Shown: piece after piece, positions 9,095 to 18,618 of the stretch
How the letters are laid out: the number at the start of each line of letters is the position of its first letter
Numbering within the stretch: position 1 is the first letter of the stretch
NCBI RefSeq assembly: GCF_016937615.1
Contig: NZ_JAFHKI010000016.1
Location: 62,001-126,000 of the forward strand
Length of the DNA: 64,000 nt
Source of the DNA: Pseudomonas lactucae
Lineage (GTDB): Bacteria; Pseudomonadota; Gammaproteobacteria; Pseudomonadales; Pseudomonadaceae
Direction: 5' to 3'
The notes under the pieces: model-generated
What the model was told of the DNA's origin: nothing
The model's input: the letters and a program-made list of their open reading frames with translations, nothing else
Databases searched by the model: none
Position numbers and translations under genes: made by a program

Positions 9095-10051
9095 TTAAAG
9101 ATCGAGCACCAGCCGCGCGCTCTTCGCACGGGAGCAGCAAGGCGTGAACTGGTCGTTGCGGGCTCGCTCGGCATCGGTCAGGAACATGTCACGATGCTCC
9201 GGCTCGCCGTCCAGCACGCGCGTGATGCAAGTGCCACAGATGCCTTGTTCGCAAGACAGCGGGATGTCGATGCCAGCCTCCAGCAATACCTGGGCAACGC
9301 TGAGCGTGGCCGGCACTTGGAAGCACTGCCCGGTGCTAGCCAGTTGCACCTCGAACCCGCCCACTTCACCCACCGGGGCAGCGGCGGCGGTAAAGTACTC
9401 ATGGTGCAGTTGCGCCTCGGCCCAGCCTTGCGCGCGCGCCGTGCCAAGCACGTGGTCCATGAAACCGTTGGGGCCACAGACGTACAGATGACGGTCACTG
9501 GCCGGCGTGGACAGGACCCGAGCACTGTCCAGGCGCTGGGCATCCTCGCCATCGTCCATATGAACGTGCACGCAATCGGCGAACGCCGAATGACGCAGGT
9601 ACTCAATAAAGGCCATGCGCCCGGCCGAGCGGCCGCAATAGTGCAGCTCGAAAGGCGCGCCGATCCGCGCCAGGCGCTCGGCCATGCAAAGGATCGGCGT
9701 GATGCCGATACCGCCGGCGAACATCACGCTGTACCCGGCCCCATGCTCAAGCGGGAACAGGTTGCGAGGTTCGCTGATGCGAAGTGGGCTGCCTTCGTGC
9801 ACCTGCTCGTGCATGGCCTGCGAACCGCCGCGAGACGCCGGGTCGAGTAACACCCCCAGCAGGTAGCGGTGGCGTTCTTGCGGGTGATTGCACAGCGAGT
9901 ACTGGCGCACCAGGCCATTGGGCAGATGCACGTCGATATGCGAGCCGGCACTTAAAGCCGGCAACATGGAGCCCTCGGCGGGGGCCAGTTCGAAGCTGTA
10001 GATGCCTTCGGCTTCGAGGCGCTTGCGAGTGACGATGACTTCAATCATCAC
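9095..10051 (-). CDS. Oxygenase reductase, VanB-type (FMN/NAD domain with C-terminal 2Fe-2S ferredoxin)
   Basis: 318 residues in the phthalate-dioxygenase-reductase order. The flavin-binding RQYSLCN is at 49-55, the nucleotide-binding GGIGITPIL at 113-121, CGPNGFM at 192-198, and a plant-type 2Fe-2S ferredoxin domain has Cys267, Cys272, Cys275 and a further cysteine at 305/306. It passes electrons from NADH through FMN and the cluster to the Rieske oxygenases encoded just upstream. The start overlaps the stop of the 347-residue oxygenase gene (ATGATGA), so the two are translationally coupled. Confidence 0.9.
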   Translation of the reverse strand: MMIEVIVTRKRLEAEGIYSFELAPAEGSMLPALSAGSHIDVHLPNGLVRQYSLCNHPQERHRYLLGVLLDPASRGGSQAMHEQVHEGSPLRISEPRNLFPLEHGAGYSVMFAGGIGITPILCMAERLARIGAPFELHYCGRSAGRMAFIEYLRHSAFADCVHVHMDDGEDAQRLDSARVLSTPASDRHLYVCGPNGFMDHVLGTARAQGWAEAQLHHEYFTAAAAPVGEVGGFEVQLASTGQCFQVPATLSVAQVLLEAGIDIPLSCEQGICGTCITRVLDGEPEHRDMFLTDAERARNDQFTPCCSRAKSARLVLDL

Positions 10052-11091
10052 TTGGCACCCGCAGGCTGCTCGGCAGCAATCATGCGGTCGAGTACACGCC
10101 GCGCCCGGACCGCTCCTGCATCACCGATCAGCAGCACCGGTTTCAAGTCCCAGAACGATGCAGCGCCCATCATGAGCTGCTGCGCCTCGAGCATTGGCAA
10201 GTCTTCATCGGCAAAGGGCCGGCTGATCGCGGCCGCCTGCTCATCAGCGAATCGCTCGGCAAATTTGCCCATTGCCTTGGGGAAACAGACTGAGAACCAG
10301 TAGTGAGTCGTGGTCTCGGTCTCTGGAGTGAACAGATGCGGAATCGGTGTGGAAACGCCCTTATCTCTTGGGAGACCGGTCGCCACTGCACCGGAAAACA
10401 GCAACATGTTCGCAGGCGCATCCCAACGTACATCGATCCAACGATCCACCGGCGTACCTTGGGGGATGTTCCAGGCGGTGTAGAGGAACTCTGGCATGAT
10501 TTCCGCAACCGTCTGGCGGTTGGACCAAACGGTGTTGCCCTCCTCTTGCACGCTAGTCAATGCACCCTTGACGCCATCGCCACCCAACGTAGACGGATGC
10601 AAAAATTCGATATGACTCAGGTCCATGATGTTGTCGGTTTCCAGCACGTAGTTGGCTTTTGCGTGCAGGTAGCGTTTGCCGACATACCAATGGTCTTCAT
10701 CCATGCAATTGAAATCCGGAATCAGCGCCGCATCGGCCAAGTGAGGATCCCCCATCCAGATCCACAGCAAGCTGTAGCGTTCAACCAGCGGGTAGGCCTT
10801 GACCTTAGCCGCCTTGGGAATGGCACCATCGCCGTGGGGGTTATGCACACAGGCGCCACTGCCATCGAATTCCAGGCCGTGGTACGGACAACGCACCGCA
10901 TCGCCTTTGAGGATGCCCATGCCCAGGGGCGCGAAACGGTGGGGACATCGATCGGCAATGGCTTGGGCATTACCTTGGGTGTCGCGAAAAAACACCACGG
11001 GTTCATTGAGCAAGGTTCGTTGGAACAACTCGCCAGCCTTGATCTCGTTTCCCCAGGCGGCCGCGTACCAGACGTTGCGTAGAAAGCTCAT
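10048..11091 (-). CDS. Rieske non-heme iron oxygenase, VanA-type (second of two)
   Basis: 347 residues. Rieske cluster ligands are Cys49, His51, Cys68 and His71 (RCPHRFAP and RCPYHGLEF). The mononuclear iron site is Asn154/Asp157/His160/His165 in [12 protein letters not shown], with a distant acid expected later. VanA-type monooxygenases remove O- or N-methyl groups or hydroxylate aromatic acids, with a VanB-type reductase supplying electrons. Two such oxygenases in tandem with one reductase suggest two successive demethylation or hydroxylation steps, or a two-subunit enzyme. It overlaps its neighbours on both sides by 4 bp. Confidence 0.9.
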   Translation of the reverse strand: MSFLRNVWYAAAWGNEIKAGELFQRTLLNEPVVFFRDTQGNAQAIADRCPHRFAPLGMGILKGDAVRCPYHGLEFDGSGACVHNPHGDGAIPKAAKVKAYPLVERYSLLWIWMGDPHLADAALIPDFNCMDEDHWYVGKRYLHAKANYVLETDNIMDLSHIEFLHPSTLGGDGVKGALTSVQEEGNTVWSNRQTVAEIMPEFLYTAWNIPQGTPVDRWIDVRWDAPANMLLFSGAVATGLPRDKGVSTPIPHLFTPETETTTHYWFSVCFPKAMGKFAERFADEQAAAISRPFADEDLPMLEAQQLMMGAASFWDLKPVLLIGDAGAVRARRVLDRMIAAEQPAGAK

Positions 11092-12161
11092 CGCAGTTCC
11101 TCTTTTTCATAGTTTGATGACCGACTGGCTTGCGTCTCCGCTCGCTCGGCTTCCATCAATCGACGCAGAACACGTCGACAGCGCACGGCCCCTGCATCGA
11201 CTGGCAGCAACACAGGGTTGAGGCCAAGCAGTTCAACCTCACCAATCTGGCGCTGTTGAGCCTCGACCATGGGTTTGTCTTCACCGGCGAAAATACCGAT
11301 CAACATCTTCTGGACGAAGGCATTCAACTGCGCATTGTCCTGCTCGAAACTGCGCGTGTTGGCAAAGAAATAATGGGTGTTGGCCGCGTCCTGCGGCGTC
11401 ATCAGATGCAGGTTCCATGTCACTGGTCCCTCCGCCCTGGGGCGCCCTGGCGCCGTGGCGCCACTGCCGAGCAGCATCAGGCCGGGGGCGTGCCAGATGA
11501 CTTCGGCCCAGACGTCTGCCCGGCTCGGATCTTCAAGGTGAGCGCCGAAAGCCGGCGGGGGCACATCGTCCGGCGCCCACCAACTGATGCGTACGCGATC
11601 GTTGGGCAATTCCTCGATGGTGGCTCGGGTGTGTGACAACGCCCCGCCACCGAGCGTATCCGGGTGCAGGAAATCAACATGGCTCAGGTCCATGATGTTG
11701 TCGGACAGCAACTCGTAGTGCGCACGGGTCGGCAAATACCCATGCCCTTTGGCATGGGTGGGCGCCTGCTCGAAAAAGGAAAAATCAGGAATCAAGGCAT
11801 CGCTGGCCAGGTGACGATCGCCCGGCCAGACCCAGATCGCCCCGTGGCGCTCAACGGCCGCGAAACCGCGAACACAGGCGGCCTTGGGGATGTTTCCTTC
11901 GCCATGGGGATTGTGCGTGCATTGGCCACTGCCATCGAAACGCAGGCCGTGGTACGGGCACTGGACGCTGTCGCCGACAACCTTGCCCCTATGCAGCGGG
12001 GCAAAACGGTGCGGGCAACGATCGGCGAGCGCCTGGATCACACCGTGGCTATCGCGAAAGAACACAATGGGTTGCTCGACGATGGTTCTGCCCAGCATGC
12101 CACCTTGCGCCAGCTCGTCTGCCCATCCAGCGATGTACCAGGTATTGAGCAAATAACTCAT
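11088..12161 (-). CDS. Rieske non-heme iron oxygenase, VanA-type (first of two)
   Basis: 357 residues, a clear paralogue of the next gene in the operon. Rieske ligands are Cys49, His51, Cys68 and His71; the catalytic iron site is Asn155/Asp158/His161/His166 in NIMDLSHVDFLH. The C-terminal half (residues 170-330) differs more from its partner than the Rieske half, which fits a different substrate or step. The start has a GAGGAG ribosome-binding site. Just upstream are A-rich AAGAACAA and AATAAGAA elements matching the Crc/Hfq target pattern, so translation may be repressed when preferred carbon sources are present. Confidence 0.9.
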   Translation of the reverse strand: MSYLLNTWYIAGWADELAQGGMLGRTIVEQPIVFFRDSHGVIQALADRCPHRFAPLHRGKVVGDSVQCPYHGLRFDGSGQCTHNPHGEGNIPKAACVRGFAAVERHGAIWVWPGDRHLASDALIPDFSFFEQAPTHAKGHGYLPTRAHYELLSDNIMDLSHVDFLHPDTLGGGALSHTRATIEELPNDRVRISWWAPDDVPPPAFGAHLEDPSRADVWAEVIWHAPGLMLLGSGATAPGRPRAEGPVTWNLHLMTPQDAANTHYFFANTRSFEQDNAQLNAFVQKMLIGIFAGEDKPMVEAQQRQIGEVELLGLNPVLLPVDAGAVRCRRVLRRLMEAERAETQASRSSNYEKEELR

Positions 12162-12174
12162 GCGGTTCTCCTCG

Positions 12175-12185
12175 TTGTTCTTATT
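12175..12185 (-). promoter_or_regulatory. Crc/Hfq-type A-rich motif before the first Rieske oxygenase
   Basis: On the minus strand the bases read AATAAGAACAA, containing two overlapping matches to AANAANAA, 14 to 24 bases upstream of the start codon at 12161. AANAANAA near the start codon is the known catabolite-repression (Hfq/Crc) target in Pseudomonas; function here is inferred from the match. Confidence 0.5.
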
Positions 12186-12209
12186 GTGTTGAAGCGTCGA
12201 ATGGGCAGG

Positions 12210-13408
12210 TCAGTGCTCAGGGTCTGCGGCCACCGCCGTGGCAAAAACAGACCCGCTGCCACGCAACCGGAGACAGGCCAGGGCTACCATCAATTGAACG
12301 CCCGCGACGATGCCCAAGGCCGCTGGCAAGGCGCCGATTACGCCGCCGGTGATCGCGAGCACCACCAGCGGGCTGGCGAACTCCCCGGCAAAGAACATCG
12401 CCGTGAAGCCGCCGGCGCGCGGCCGCGCTGTTGGAAGTCGACCTGGCTCATGATCCAGGTGAGCAGGGTCGGCATCATCAGGCCGATGCCCAGACCGTTG
12501 ATCAGGACGGCGATCACCACCAGCCCGTGACTGTCGGCTACCGCCAGCAGCCCGCCACCGATCCCGGCCGCGACGAAGGCCAGGAGCATCTGCCGCTGCG
12601 CCGGCACACCGCTCAACAGACGAAAACTCAGGGCGCCGACCAGTACGCCGAACTGACTGGCGCCCATGGTCAGGCCGATCTGCTGCGAACCTTCGACATG
12701 CAGCAGGTTAAGCAGGTAACCGACTTGTACCGGCACGATGAACAGGCTCAGGCCCGCCAGGAATGCCAGGGCATACAACGGTGCCAGCGGGCGCCAGGGG
12801 AATGCCCTGCCCGCCGTTGTGAGGGTGGCCGCCTGCGCACGCGGCTCCCACAGCAACCATGCCATCAGCGGCAGGAACACCAGCCCCAGCCCATACAGGG
12901 CAAACGGGGTACGCCAGCCGTGCTCGCCGAGCACTCCACCGATGGCAATGAAGATCGCCGCCGACAATGAGGTCGCGACCATTTGCAGGGCGAACATGCG
13001 TTCACGTCGCGCGCCGCTGTAGTAGTCGCCCATCATCGTGGTGCAGCAGGTCATGATCGCCGCTTCGGCCACACCGATGCCGGCGCGGCTGATCACGATG
13101 ACCTGCAGCGACTCCAGCCATAGCGGCAGCACGCCGCAGACGGTGTAGAGCACCATCGCACCGATCAACAACGGTTTGCGCCCCAGTCGGTCAGCGATGA
13201 TTCCGGCCACGGGGGCCAACAACGCAATCATCAACGCCGGCAGCGTCAGGGCAATGGGCACCAGCACGGCCACACCCGGTGTGTCGGCGAAGTGTTGCTG
13301 CATAAGCGGCAGGACGGGGGCCAGCAGCACCGCACCGAGCACTGGCAGGCAACTGCCGAGCAACAGCAACAATGATTGTGGCAAACCTGCCTGGCGCTCA
13401 ACGCTCAT
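12210..13408 (-). pseudogene. MFS transporter, frameshifted near the C-terminus
   Basis: Starts at 13408 (MSVERQAGLPQS) with a GGAGG ribosome-binding site, and shows the usual MFS topology with RLGRKPLLIGAMV between helices 2 and 3. The frame breaks after SQVDFQQRGRA near 12416. Restoring one base there joins AAGGFTAMFFAGEFASPL and the last two helices, ending at 12210, to give about 399 residues. As read the last part is scrambled and the protein would lose about 50 normal residues. Placed between the RND transporter and the Rieske oxygenases, it is probably the inner-membrane uptake system for the cluster's substrate. Confidence 0.75.
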
Positions 13409-13514
13409 CGTGCACCTCCGCAGGGTGCGCCGCGCAAAACGCCATGCCAAAGGCGCTCAGACCGGCGAAGAGGTCAAGCCATAGGGACCGCTGGAACAAA
13501 TGCACACGAGGCAT
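13398..13514 (-). CDS. Possible 38-residue leader protein overlapping the MFS start
   Basis: ATG 13514 has AGGA eight bases upstream and encodes 38 residues with a hydrophobic middle (LFAGLSAFGMAFCA). The frame ends at 13398, 11 bp inside the MFS gene, so its last codons run over the MFS ribosome-binding site. That layout could couple MFS translation to translation of the leader. An AACAACAA tract lies just upstream. No homologue is recognised, and it could be a chance frame. Confidence 0.35.
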   Translation of the reverse strand: MPRVHLFQRSLWLDLFAGLSAFGMAFCAAHPAEVHDER

Positions 13515-13528
13515 GGGAACGTCCTTTC

Positions 13529-13536
13529 TTGTTGTT
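13529..13536 (-). promoter_or_regulatory. Crc/Hfq-type A-rich motif before the small ORF and MFS gene
   Basis: Minus strand reads AACAACAAGAAAGGACG, with AACAACAA matching AANAANAA 15 to 22 bases before the ATG at 13514 and directly before its AGGA ribosome-binding site. Confidence 0.5.
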
Positions 13537-16063
13537 ATGACGCGACGGGATTGGCGTCTTTTATCGTTTGATCGTGCTCTGAAGTCAGGCGTAGCGAGTG
13601 CTTCACGCAAGCCCCCTCCTCGGCTACGGCAGGCATCAGCGGCAAGCTCGTCGAATGGCTGGGGTTGGCCTCGGCCGGCCCTGTACTTATCCGCTTGCTC
13701 GGCAACAGAAAGTGAGCCAGGGCCGGCAACAGGACCAGCGCGCCCACCATGTTCCAGACGAACATAAAGGCCAGCAGCACGCCCATATCAGCTTGGAACT
13801 TGATCGGCGAAAACATCCAGGTCGCTACGCCGATCGCCAGGGTCACACCGGTCAGCATCACCACCTTGCCGGTGGATAGCAGTGCCCGGTAATACGCCTG
13901 CGACAGGCTTGTGCCCTGGCGCATATGACCGAGCAGGATGCTCATCACATACAGCGCGTAGTCGACGCCGATGCCCACGCCGAGGGCGATTACCGGCAAG
14001 GTCGCGACCTTGACGCCGATGTTCAGCCAGACCATCAACGCCTCACAGAGGATCGACGTAAGCATCAGCGGAATCACCGCGCAAATCGTGGCGCGCCAGG
14101 ATCGGAAAGTGATCAGGCAGAGCAGGATCACCGCGCCGTAGACCCAGAACAGCATTTCGCGATTGGCCTGCTTGACGACGATGTTGGTCGCGGCCTCGAT
14201 CCCGGCATTGCCCGCGGCCAGCAGGAACTGGACCTCGTCGGTATTGTTCGCCGCGGCGAATTGTTCGACGTGATCCACCAGACGGTTCAGGGTTTGCGCC
14301 TTGTGGTCGGAGAGGTAGACGTACAGCGTCAGCAGGCTGCAATCTTCGTTGTACAGCCCGCGCGGCGCCCCGGCGGTGACCATGTTGAGCATTGCCTGGT
14401 TGTTCTGCAGCTCATACCACTTCGGGCTGCCTTCGCTCAGGCCAACCAGCATGCGGCGGTTGAGCAGTGCCAGGGAATTGGTCGAATCCACCCCTGGCAA
14501 GGTGCGCAACTGCCAATCGAGGGCATCGACCTTGTTCAGGATGTCATAGCGCGAACAGGCGCTGTCGGGGGTCTTGATCATGACCGCGAACAGATCGCTG
14601 CTGGCGCCGTAATGCCGGGTCAGGAATGCATCATCCTGGTTGTAGCGCGAGTCGGCCCGCAGCTCGGGCGCGCCGGCGTCCAGATCACCCACTTTCAGTT
14701 GCAGGCTGACGATGAAGCCGAGCGTCGCCAGCGCCAGGCTCAGCGCGATGCACAGCGCCGCCCACCGGCGCTGGGTGAACAGGTCGAGGAAGCGCCAGAA
14801 CCCGTGGCGATTGTGGCCAGCCAGCTCGGCGTGCTCGCTTTTCAGGCTCAGTTGCGCCGCGCGGCCGCTGACCCCGACATAAGAAAGCAATATCGGCAGC
14901 AGGATCAAATTGGTGAAGATCAACACCGCCACGCCGATACTCGCGATCATCGCCAGGTCCTGGATCACCTGGATCTTGATGATCATCAGCACCGCGAAAC
15001 CGACCGCATCACACAGCAGCGCGGTGAGCCCGGCAAGGAACAGGCGGCGGAAAGTAAAGCGTGCGGCGACCACCCGGTGCATGCCGCGCCCGATGTCCTG
15101 CATGATGCCGTTCATCTTCTGTGCGCCGTGGCTCATGCCAATGGCAAACACCAGGAACGGCACCAGCACCGAATAGGGGTCCAGTTGATAATTGAGCAGC
15201 GGCAGCAAGCCGAGCTGCCAAACCACCGCCACCAATGAGCAGAACACCACCAACAGAGTGCTGCGAATGCAGCGGGTGTACCAATAAAGCACCACCGTGG
15301 TGATCAGGATCGCCACGGCGAAGAACATCAGGATTTGCCGCAGGCCGGCAATCAGGTCACCGACTTTCTTGGCGAAACCGGTGATGCGGATGTCGATGCT
15401 GTCGCTCTGGTATTGGCTGCGCAGCGATTCCAACTGTTGCGACAGTTGGCTGTAGTCCAAGGGTTTGCCGTCGGGGGTGCGCTGCAACAGCGGTACCTGG
15501 ATGATGCTCGAGGCCTGGTCGAACGCCACCAACTGGCCGATTTCGTTGGACAGCTGCACGTTGCGCCGCAATGCCGCAAGGCTCGCTGCGCCGCCATCGT
15601 AGTTATCCGGAATGACCGGCCCACCCTCCAGGCCCGCCTCGGTCACCGCCACCCAGCGGGTGGCCGGCGTCCATAGCGACTTCATGTACGCCCGGTCGAC
15701 ACCGGGCAGCAGGTAGATCTTGTCGCTCAACGCCTGCAGGGTCTTGAGGTAGGCGCTGTCGTAGATGTCGCCCTGCTTGTTGACCACCGCGATACGCACC
15801 GCATTCCCCAGCCCGCTCAGCTCCTTCTGGTGCTCCAGGTAGTTGGCGATATAGGGCTGATGGGTGGGGATCATTTTTTCGAAACTGGCATTGAGCTCGA
15901 CACGGCCGGATTGCCAACCCAGCACCAACGTGGTCGCCAGGCACAGCAGCAACACCCACAGGCGATGGTTGAACAATGCGCGTTCGAGCAGCGAACCGGA
16001 GCGCGGATCAAAATCATCGAGCGCATTGGCAGGGGGCTGGAAAAACTTACCAGGAGACGTCAT
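13535..16063 (-). CDS. RND-superfamily (MMPL-type) transporter
   Basis: 842 residues from ATG 16063. One transmembrane helix near residue 35, a large periplasmic loop, a block of five to six helices around 250-420, then a second loop-and-helix repeat; this is the two-fold MMPL/hydrophobe RND layout. It lacks the length and partners of a tripartite antibiotic pump. The gene lies 4 bp after the YCF48-like gene and belongs to a set (DUF1302, DUF1329, YCF48, RND) that I recall occurring together in Pseudomonas and relatives. The set is plausibly a trans-envelope route for a hydrophobic compound, but the direction and cargo are not established. Confidence 0.75.
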   Translation of the reverse strand: MTSPGKFFQPPANALDDFDPRSGSLLERALFNHRLWVLLLCLATTLVLGWQSGRVELNASFEKMIPTHQPYIANYLEHQKELSGLGNAVRIAVVNKQGDIYDSAYLKTLQALSDKIYLLPGVDRAYMKSLWTPATRWVAVTEAGLEGGPVIPDNYDGGAASLAALRRNVQLSNEIGQLVAFDQASSIIQVPLLQRTPDGKPLDYSQLSQQLESLRSQYQSDSIDIRITGFAKKVGDLIAGLRQILMFFAVAILITTVVLYWYTRCIRSTLLVVFCSLVAVVWQLGLLPLLNYQLDPYSVLVPFLVFAIGMSHGAQKMNGIMQDIGRGMHRVVAARFTFRRLFLAGLTALLCDAVGFAVLMIIKIQVIQDLAMIASIGVAVLIFTNLILLPILLSYVGVSGRAAQLSLKSEHAELAGHNRHGFWRFLDLFTQRRWAALCIALSLALATLGFIVSLQLKVGDLDAGAPELRADSRYNQDDAFLTRHYGASSDLFAVMIKTPDSACSRYDILNKVDALDWQLRTLPGVDSTNSLALLNRRMLVGLSEGSPKWYELQNNQAMLNMVTAGAPRGLYNEDCSLLTLYVYLSDHKAQTLNRLVDHVEQFAAANNTDEVQFLLAAGNAGIEAATNIVVKQANREMLFWVYGAVILLCLITFRSWRATICAVIPLMLTSILCEALMVWLNIGVKVATLPVIALGVGIGVDYALYVMSILLGHMRQGTSLSQAYYRALLSTGKVVMLTGVTLAIGVATWMFSPIKFQADMGVLLAFMFVWNMVGALVLLPALAHFLLPSKRISTGPAEANPSHSTSLPLMPAVAEEGACVKHSLRLTSEHDQTIKDANPVAS

Positions 16064-16067
16064 AACC

Positions 16068-17171
16068 TCACTCCGAAGCGGCAGTGGCTGGCCGCGCAAG
16101 ACGCTGCAGCCCGGTGAAACCGGCAACGATCAGGCTGCCATCGGCGGCCTCGATCACACTTGAAACAGGTTTGCCCAAGGGCGCTCCCAACGGCAGCATC
16201 GCCGCGCCGGTCTGCTCGCTGTGGCGAAACAGCATGCCGCCCTGATTGACCAGCAACAGCTGGCCGTCGGCCAAACGGGTGGCATCGTTGAAGGAGATCG
16301 GTACGGGCACCGACAGACGCTGGAAACTGACGCCGGCGTCGCGGGAGACAAAGGCATTGCCCTTCAGCCCGGCAACCACCAGCGCGCCATCGTCACGACG
16401 TTGCAGCGTGAAATAGCTGCCTTCGTAAGGGCTGTCCAACTGACTGAACGACACGGCGTCATCGTCCGAACGGGCCAGGTAACCTTGCTCGCCAGCCAGG
16501 AACCAGCGGGTGCCCTGGTGACTGATCGCGTACAAGTGCATCCCGTTCGGGTTGGCGATATGCCCCATCAGCGAGTGCCAGGTAGCACCGCCATCGGTGG
16601 TCTGCAGCGCCACACCGTAGGCGCCGACGATGAGCCCACGGTGCGCGTCGACGAAATCCAATGCCAGAAAGGGTTTGTCCGGACCATCGGCCACCAGACG
16701 CTCGGCATTTTGTACCCGCGCCAGGGCGGCATCCGGGTCGGCAGCCGTGGCTTGCTCCGCCTTGGCGGAGTCCAGCTCCAGCTGTGCCACGCGCGCGCCG
16801 TCGAGCTGCAGCGTCCAGTGCTCGCCGCCATCCAGCGTCGCCAGCACCACGCCCGCGTGACCGACTGCCCAGCCCTTTTGCGCATCCACGAAGCGCACCG
16901 CCGTCAGGCTGACCGAAACCGGTACCCCAGCCTGTTGCCAGCTTTGCCCGTTGTCGTCGGAGAACAGCACCAGGCCGCGCTCGCCCACGGCCACCAGACG
17001 TGTGCCGGCACGCGCCAGGTCGATCAACACGCCGTTTTGTGCAACCGGTACCCGCATGGCCGGGGTATTGAGCGGCACGCCCACCGCAGCCGACCCGGCC
17101 AGGCACTCGCTCGTGGCGAAGGGCAAATACAGGGCCAGGAGCAACGCGCTCGCCTGATTGATTCTGTTCAT
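16068..17171 (-). CDS. YCF48/HCF136-like beta-propeller protein, exported
   Basis: 367 residues with a signal peptide (MNRINQASALLLALYLPFAT, cleavage around residue 25). Repeated blades show the BNR/YCF48 pattern, for example GLVLFSDDNGQSWQQ, GVVLATLDGGEHWTLQ and GVALQTTDGGATWHSL. YCF48-type proteins are assembly or stability factors for membrane complexes; in this neighbourhood a periplasmic partner of the RND transporter is likely. The spacing of 4 bp to the RND gene supports a functional pair. Confidence 0.75.
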   Translation of the reverse strand: MNRINQASALLLALYLPFATSECLAGSAAVGVPLNTPAMRVPVAQNGVLIDLARAGTRLVAVGERGLVLFSDDNGQSWQQAGVPVSVSLTAVRFVDAQKGWAVGHAGVVLATLDGGEHWTLQLDGARVAQLELDSAKAEQATAADPDAALARVQNAERLVADGPDKPFLALDFVDAHRGLIVGAYGVALQTTDGGATWHSLMGHIANPNGMHLYAISHQGTRWFLAGEQGYLARSDDDAVSFSQLDSPYEGSYFTLQRRDDGALVVAGLKGNAFVSRDAGVSFQRLSVPVPISFNDATRLADGQLLLVNQGGMLFRHSEQTGAAMLPLGAPLGKPVSSVIEAADGSLIVAGFTGLQRLARPATAASE

Positions 17172-17241
17172 AACCTACCTCGGACAAACACTCGTATCCC
17201 AAAGGCAGGCGACCGGCCTGCCCTTCACGCTCGGCTCAGGT

Positions 17242-18606
17242 CTAACGCACGCCGCGCCCCGCCATCGCTGCCGGCGAGAACTCCGAGGCCTTGTAGCGAT
17301 CCACCGCGCGGTACTGCTCCGGCAACCCTGCATAGAGGTTCTGGATAAACCACGCACCGGACGTCAGGTCATAAAAACCTGAAGAGAGCTGCACCAGCCC
17401 CGGCAGGTCGGGCAATACCGACGGCAGCGACCAGAGGGTTTTGGCCAGTTGGCCGCTGGCATCCCAACGATCGCCGAGCAGCGCTTGCCAGGTGTCTTCA
17501 TCGAGGTAGTAACGGCCCTTGGGCAGCTGGTGACGCTTGCCGGCGGCCACCGTCGATTCAAGCACCCAGACGCGGTGCAATTCCCAGCGCACGTAATCGG
17601 GGTTCAGATGGTGCTTGCCCAGCAGGTCCTGCGGCTGGGCAGCGTTTTGCACCTTGTTGGTGTTGTAGGGGACATACATCTCCTGCTTGCCCACCAGCTT
17701 CCAGTCGAACCGGTCTGTACGCCCCCCCCACACACTCAACTCATCGAAGGACATGACCCCAGCGGTGGACGGCGTCGGCGTGTCGCAGCAAGCGTTGGGC
17801 AGCGTGCGTACCCGGCGTTGGCCGCTCAGGTAGACATGGGCCTGGGATTTGTCACCGTTGATGTTCTCGCGCCCCAGGATTTGCTCGCCGGCACGAATCG
17901 CCGGGCCGAGATTGACAAAGTGCACCTGCCAGTAGTCGCCCGAGTAGTTTTCAGGGCCGCCCTCCTGGAAGTAGTAGGGCATTTCCTGGGTCAACAGGCC
18001 GTCGCTGGTCATCACCTGGTTGCCGTCGGCCGTCATCAGATAGTGGCGAAAATGCCCCGCCACCGAAGTGCCGCGCCAGTTCAGCACATGGTTCCAGATG
18101 GCTTCGGTACCGTTTTGTGGAATCGGAAACGGGATCCCGCCATAGGCGCCATCCGGGATCAGGCCGGCGCTGCTATTGACCAGCTTGGCGCGGGTCGCAT
18201 TCTTCAGCGTGTTGTCATAAACCCACTGCGGCGCGGCCGCCGTGCGCCGGGTCGGATACACGTCGATGCGATAGGTGTCCGGAAAGCGCTTGAACAGCTC
18301 CTTGGTGCCGTCGCTGAGCTTGTCGGCGTACTTGGCCAGGTTCTGGGCGGTGATGCTGAACAAGGGTTTGTCTGCGGCAAACGGATCGCCGCGCTTGCCG
18401 CCCGGAACATAAGCCGGATCGACCTTGGTGTAGCCACCGTCCCAGGCCGGAATGCTGCCGTCGGAATTGCCGGCTTTCTCGGCACCGAAGGGCGTCAGGG
18501 TCTTGCCCAGCGCGGCCGCTTGTTCGGCGCTGGCGGCCAAGGCCATCGGCGCGGCGGCGACCAGCAGGGTTAAGCACAAGGCCTTTAGAGTGAACTGAAT
18601 GGTCAT
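17242..18606 (-). CDS. DUF1329 family exported protein
   Basis: 454 residues from ATG 18606 (AGAGGA upstream); a TTG six bases earlier is in frame but less likely. The signal peptide MTIQFTLKALCLTLLVAA ends near residue 25. The rest is a DUF1329 domain, distantly related in fold to LolB/outer-membrane lipoprotein carriers, which suggests carriage of a lipophilic ligand between membrane leaflets (fold-level inference). It sits 12 bp after the DUF1302 gene and is surely co-transcribed with it. Confidence 0.75.
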   Translation of the reverse strand: MTIQFTLKALCLTLLVAAAPMALAASAEQAAALGKTLTPFGAEKAGNSDGSIPAWDGGYTKVDPAYVPGGKRGDPFAADKPLFSITAQNLAKYADKLSDGTKELFKRFPDTYRIDVYPTRRTAAAPQWVYDNTLKNATRAKLVNSSAGLIPDGAYGGIPFPIPQNGTEAIWNHVLNWRGTSVAGHFRHYLMTADGNQVMTSDGLLTQEMPYYFQEGGPENYSGDYWQVHFVNLGPAIRAGEQILGRENINGDKSQAHVYLSGQRRVRTLPNACCDTPTPSTAGVMSFDELSVWGGRTDRFDWKLVGKQEMYVPYNTNKVQNAAQPQDLLGKHHLNPDYVRWELHRVWVLESTVAAGKRHQLPKGRYYLDEDTWQALLGDRWDASGQLAKTLWSLPSVLPDLPGLVQLSSGFYDLTSGAWFIQNLYAGLPEQYRAVDRYKASEFSPAAMAGRGVR

Positions 18607-18618
18607 GCGCAAATCCTC

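Noticed and set aside
13925-15238. 437-codon plus-strand open frame
   Set aside because: Antisense to the RND transporter; no domain, no ribosome-binding site, low-complexity charged composition.
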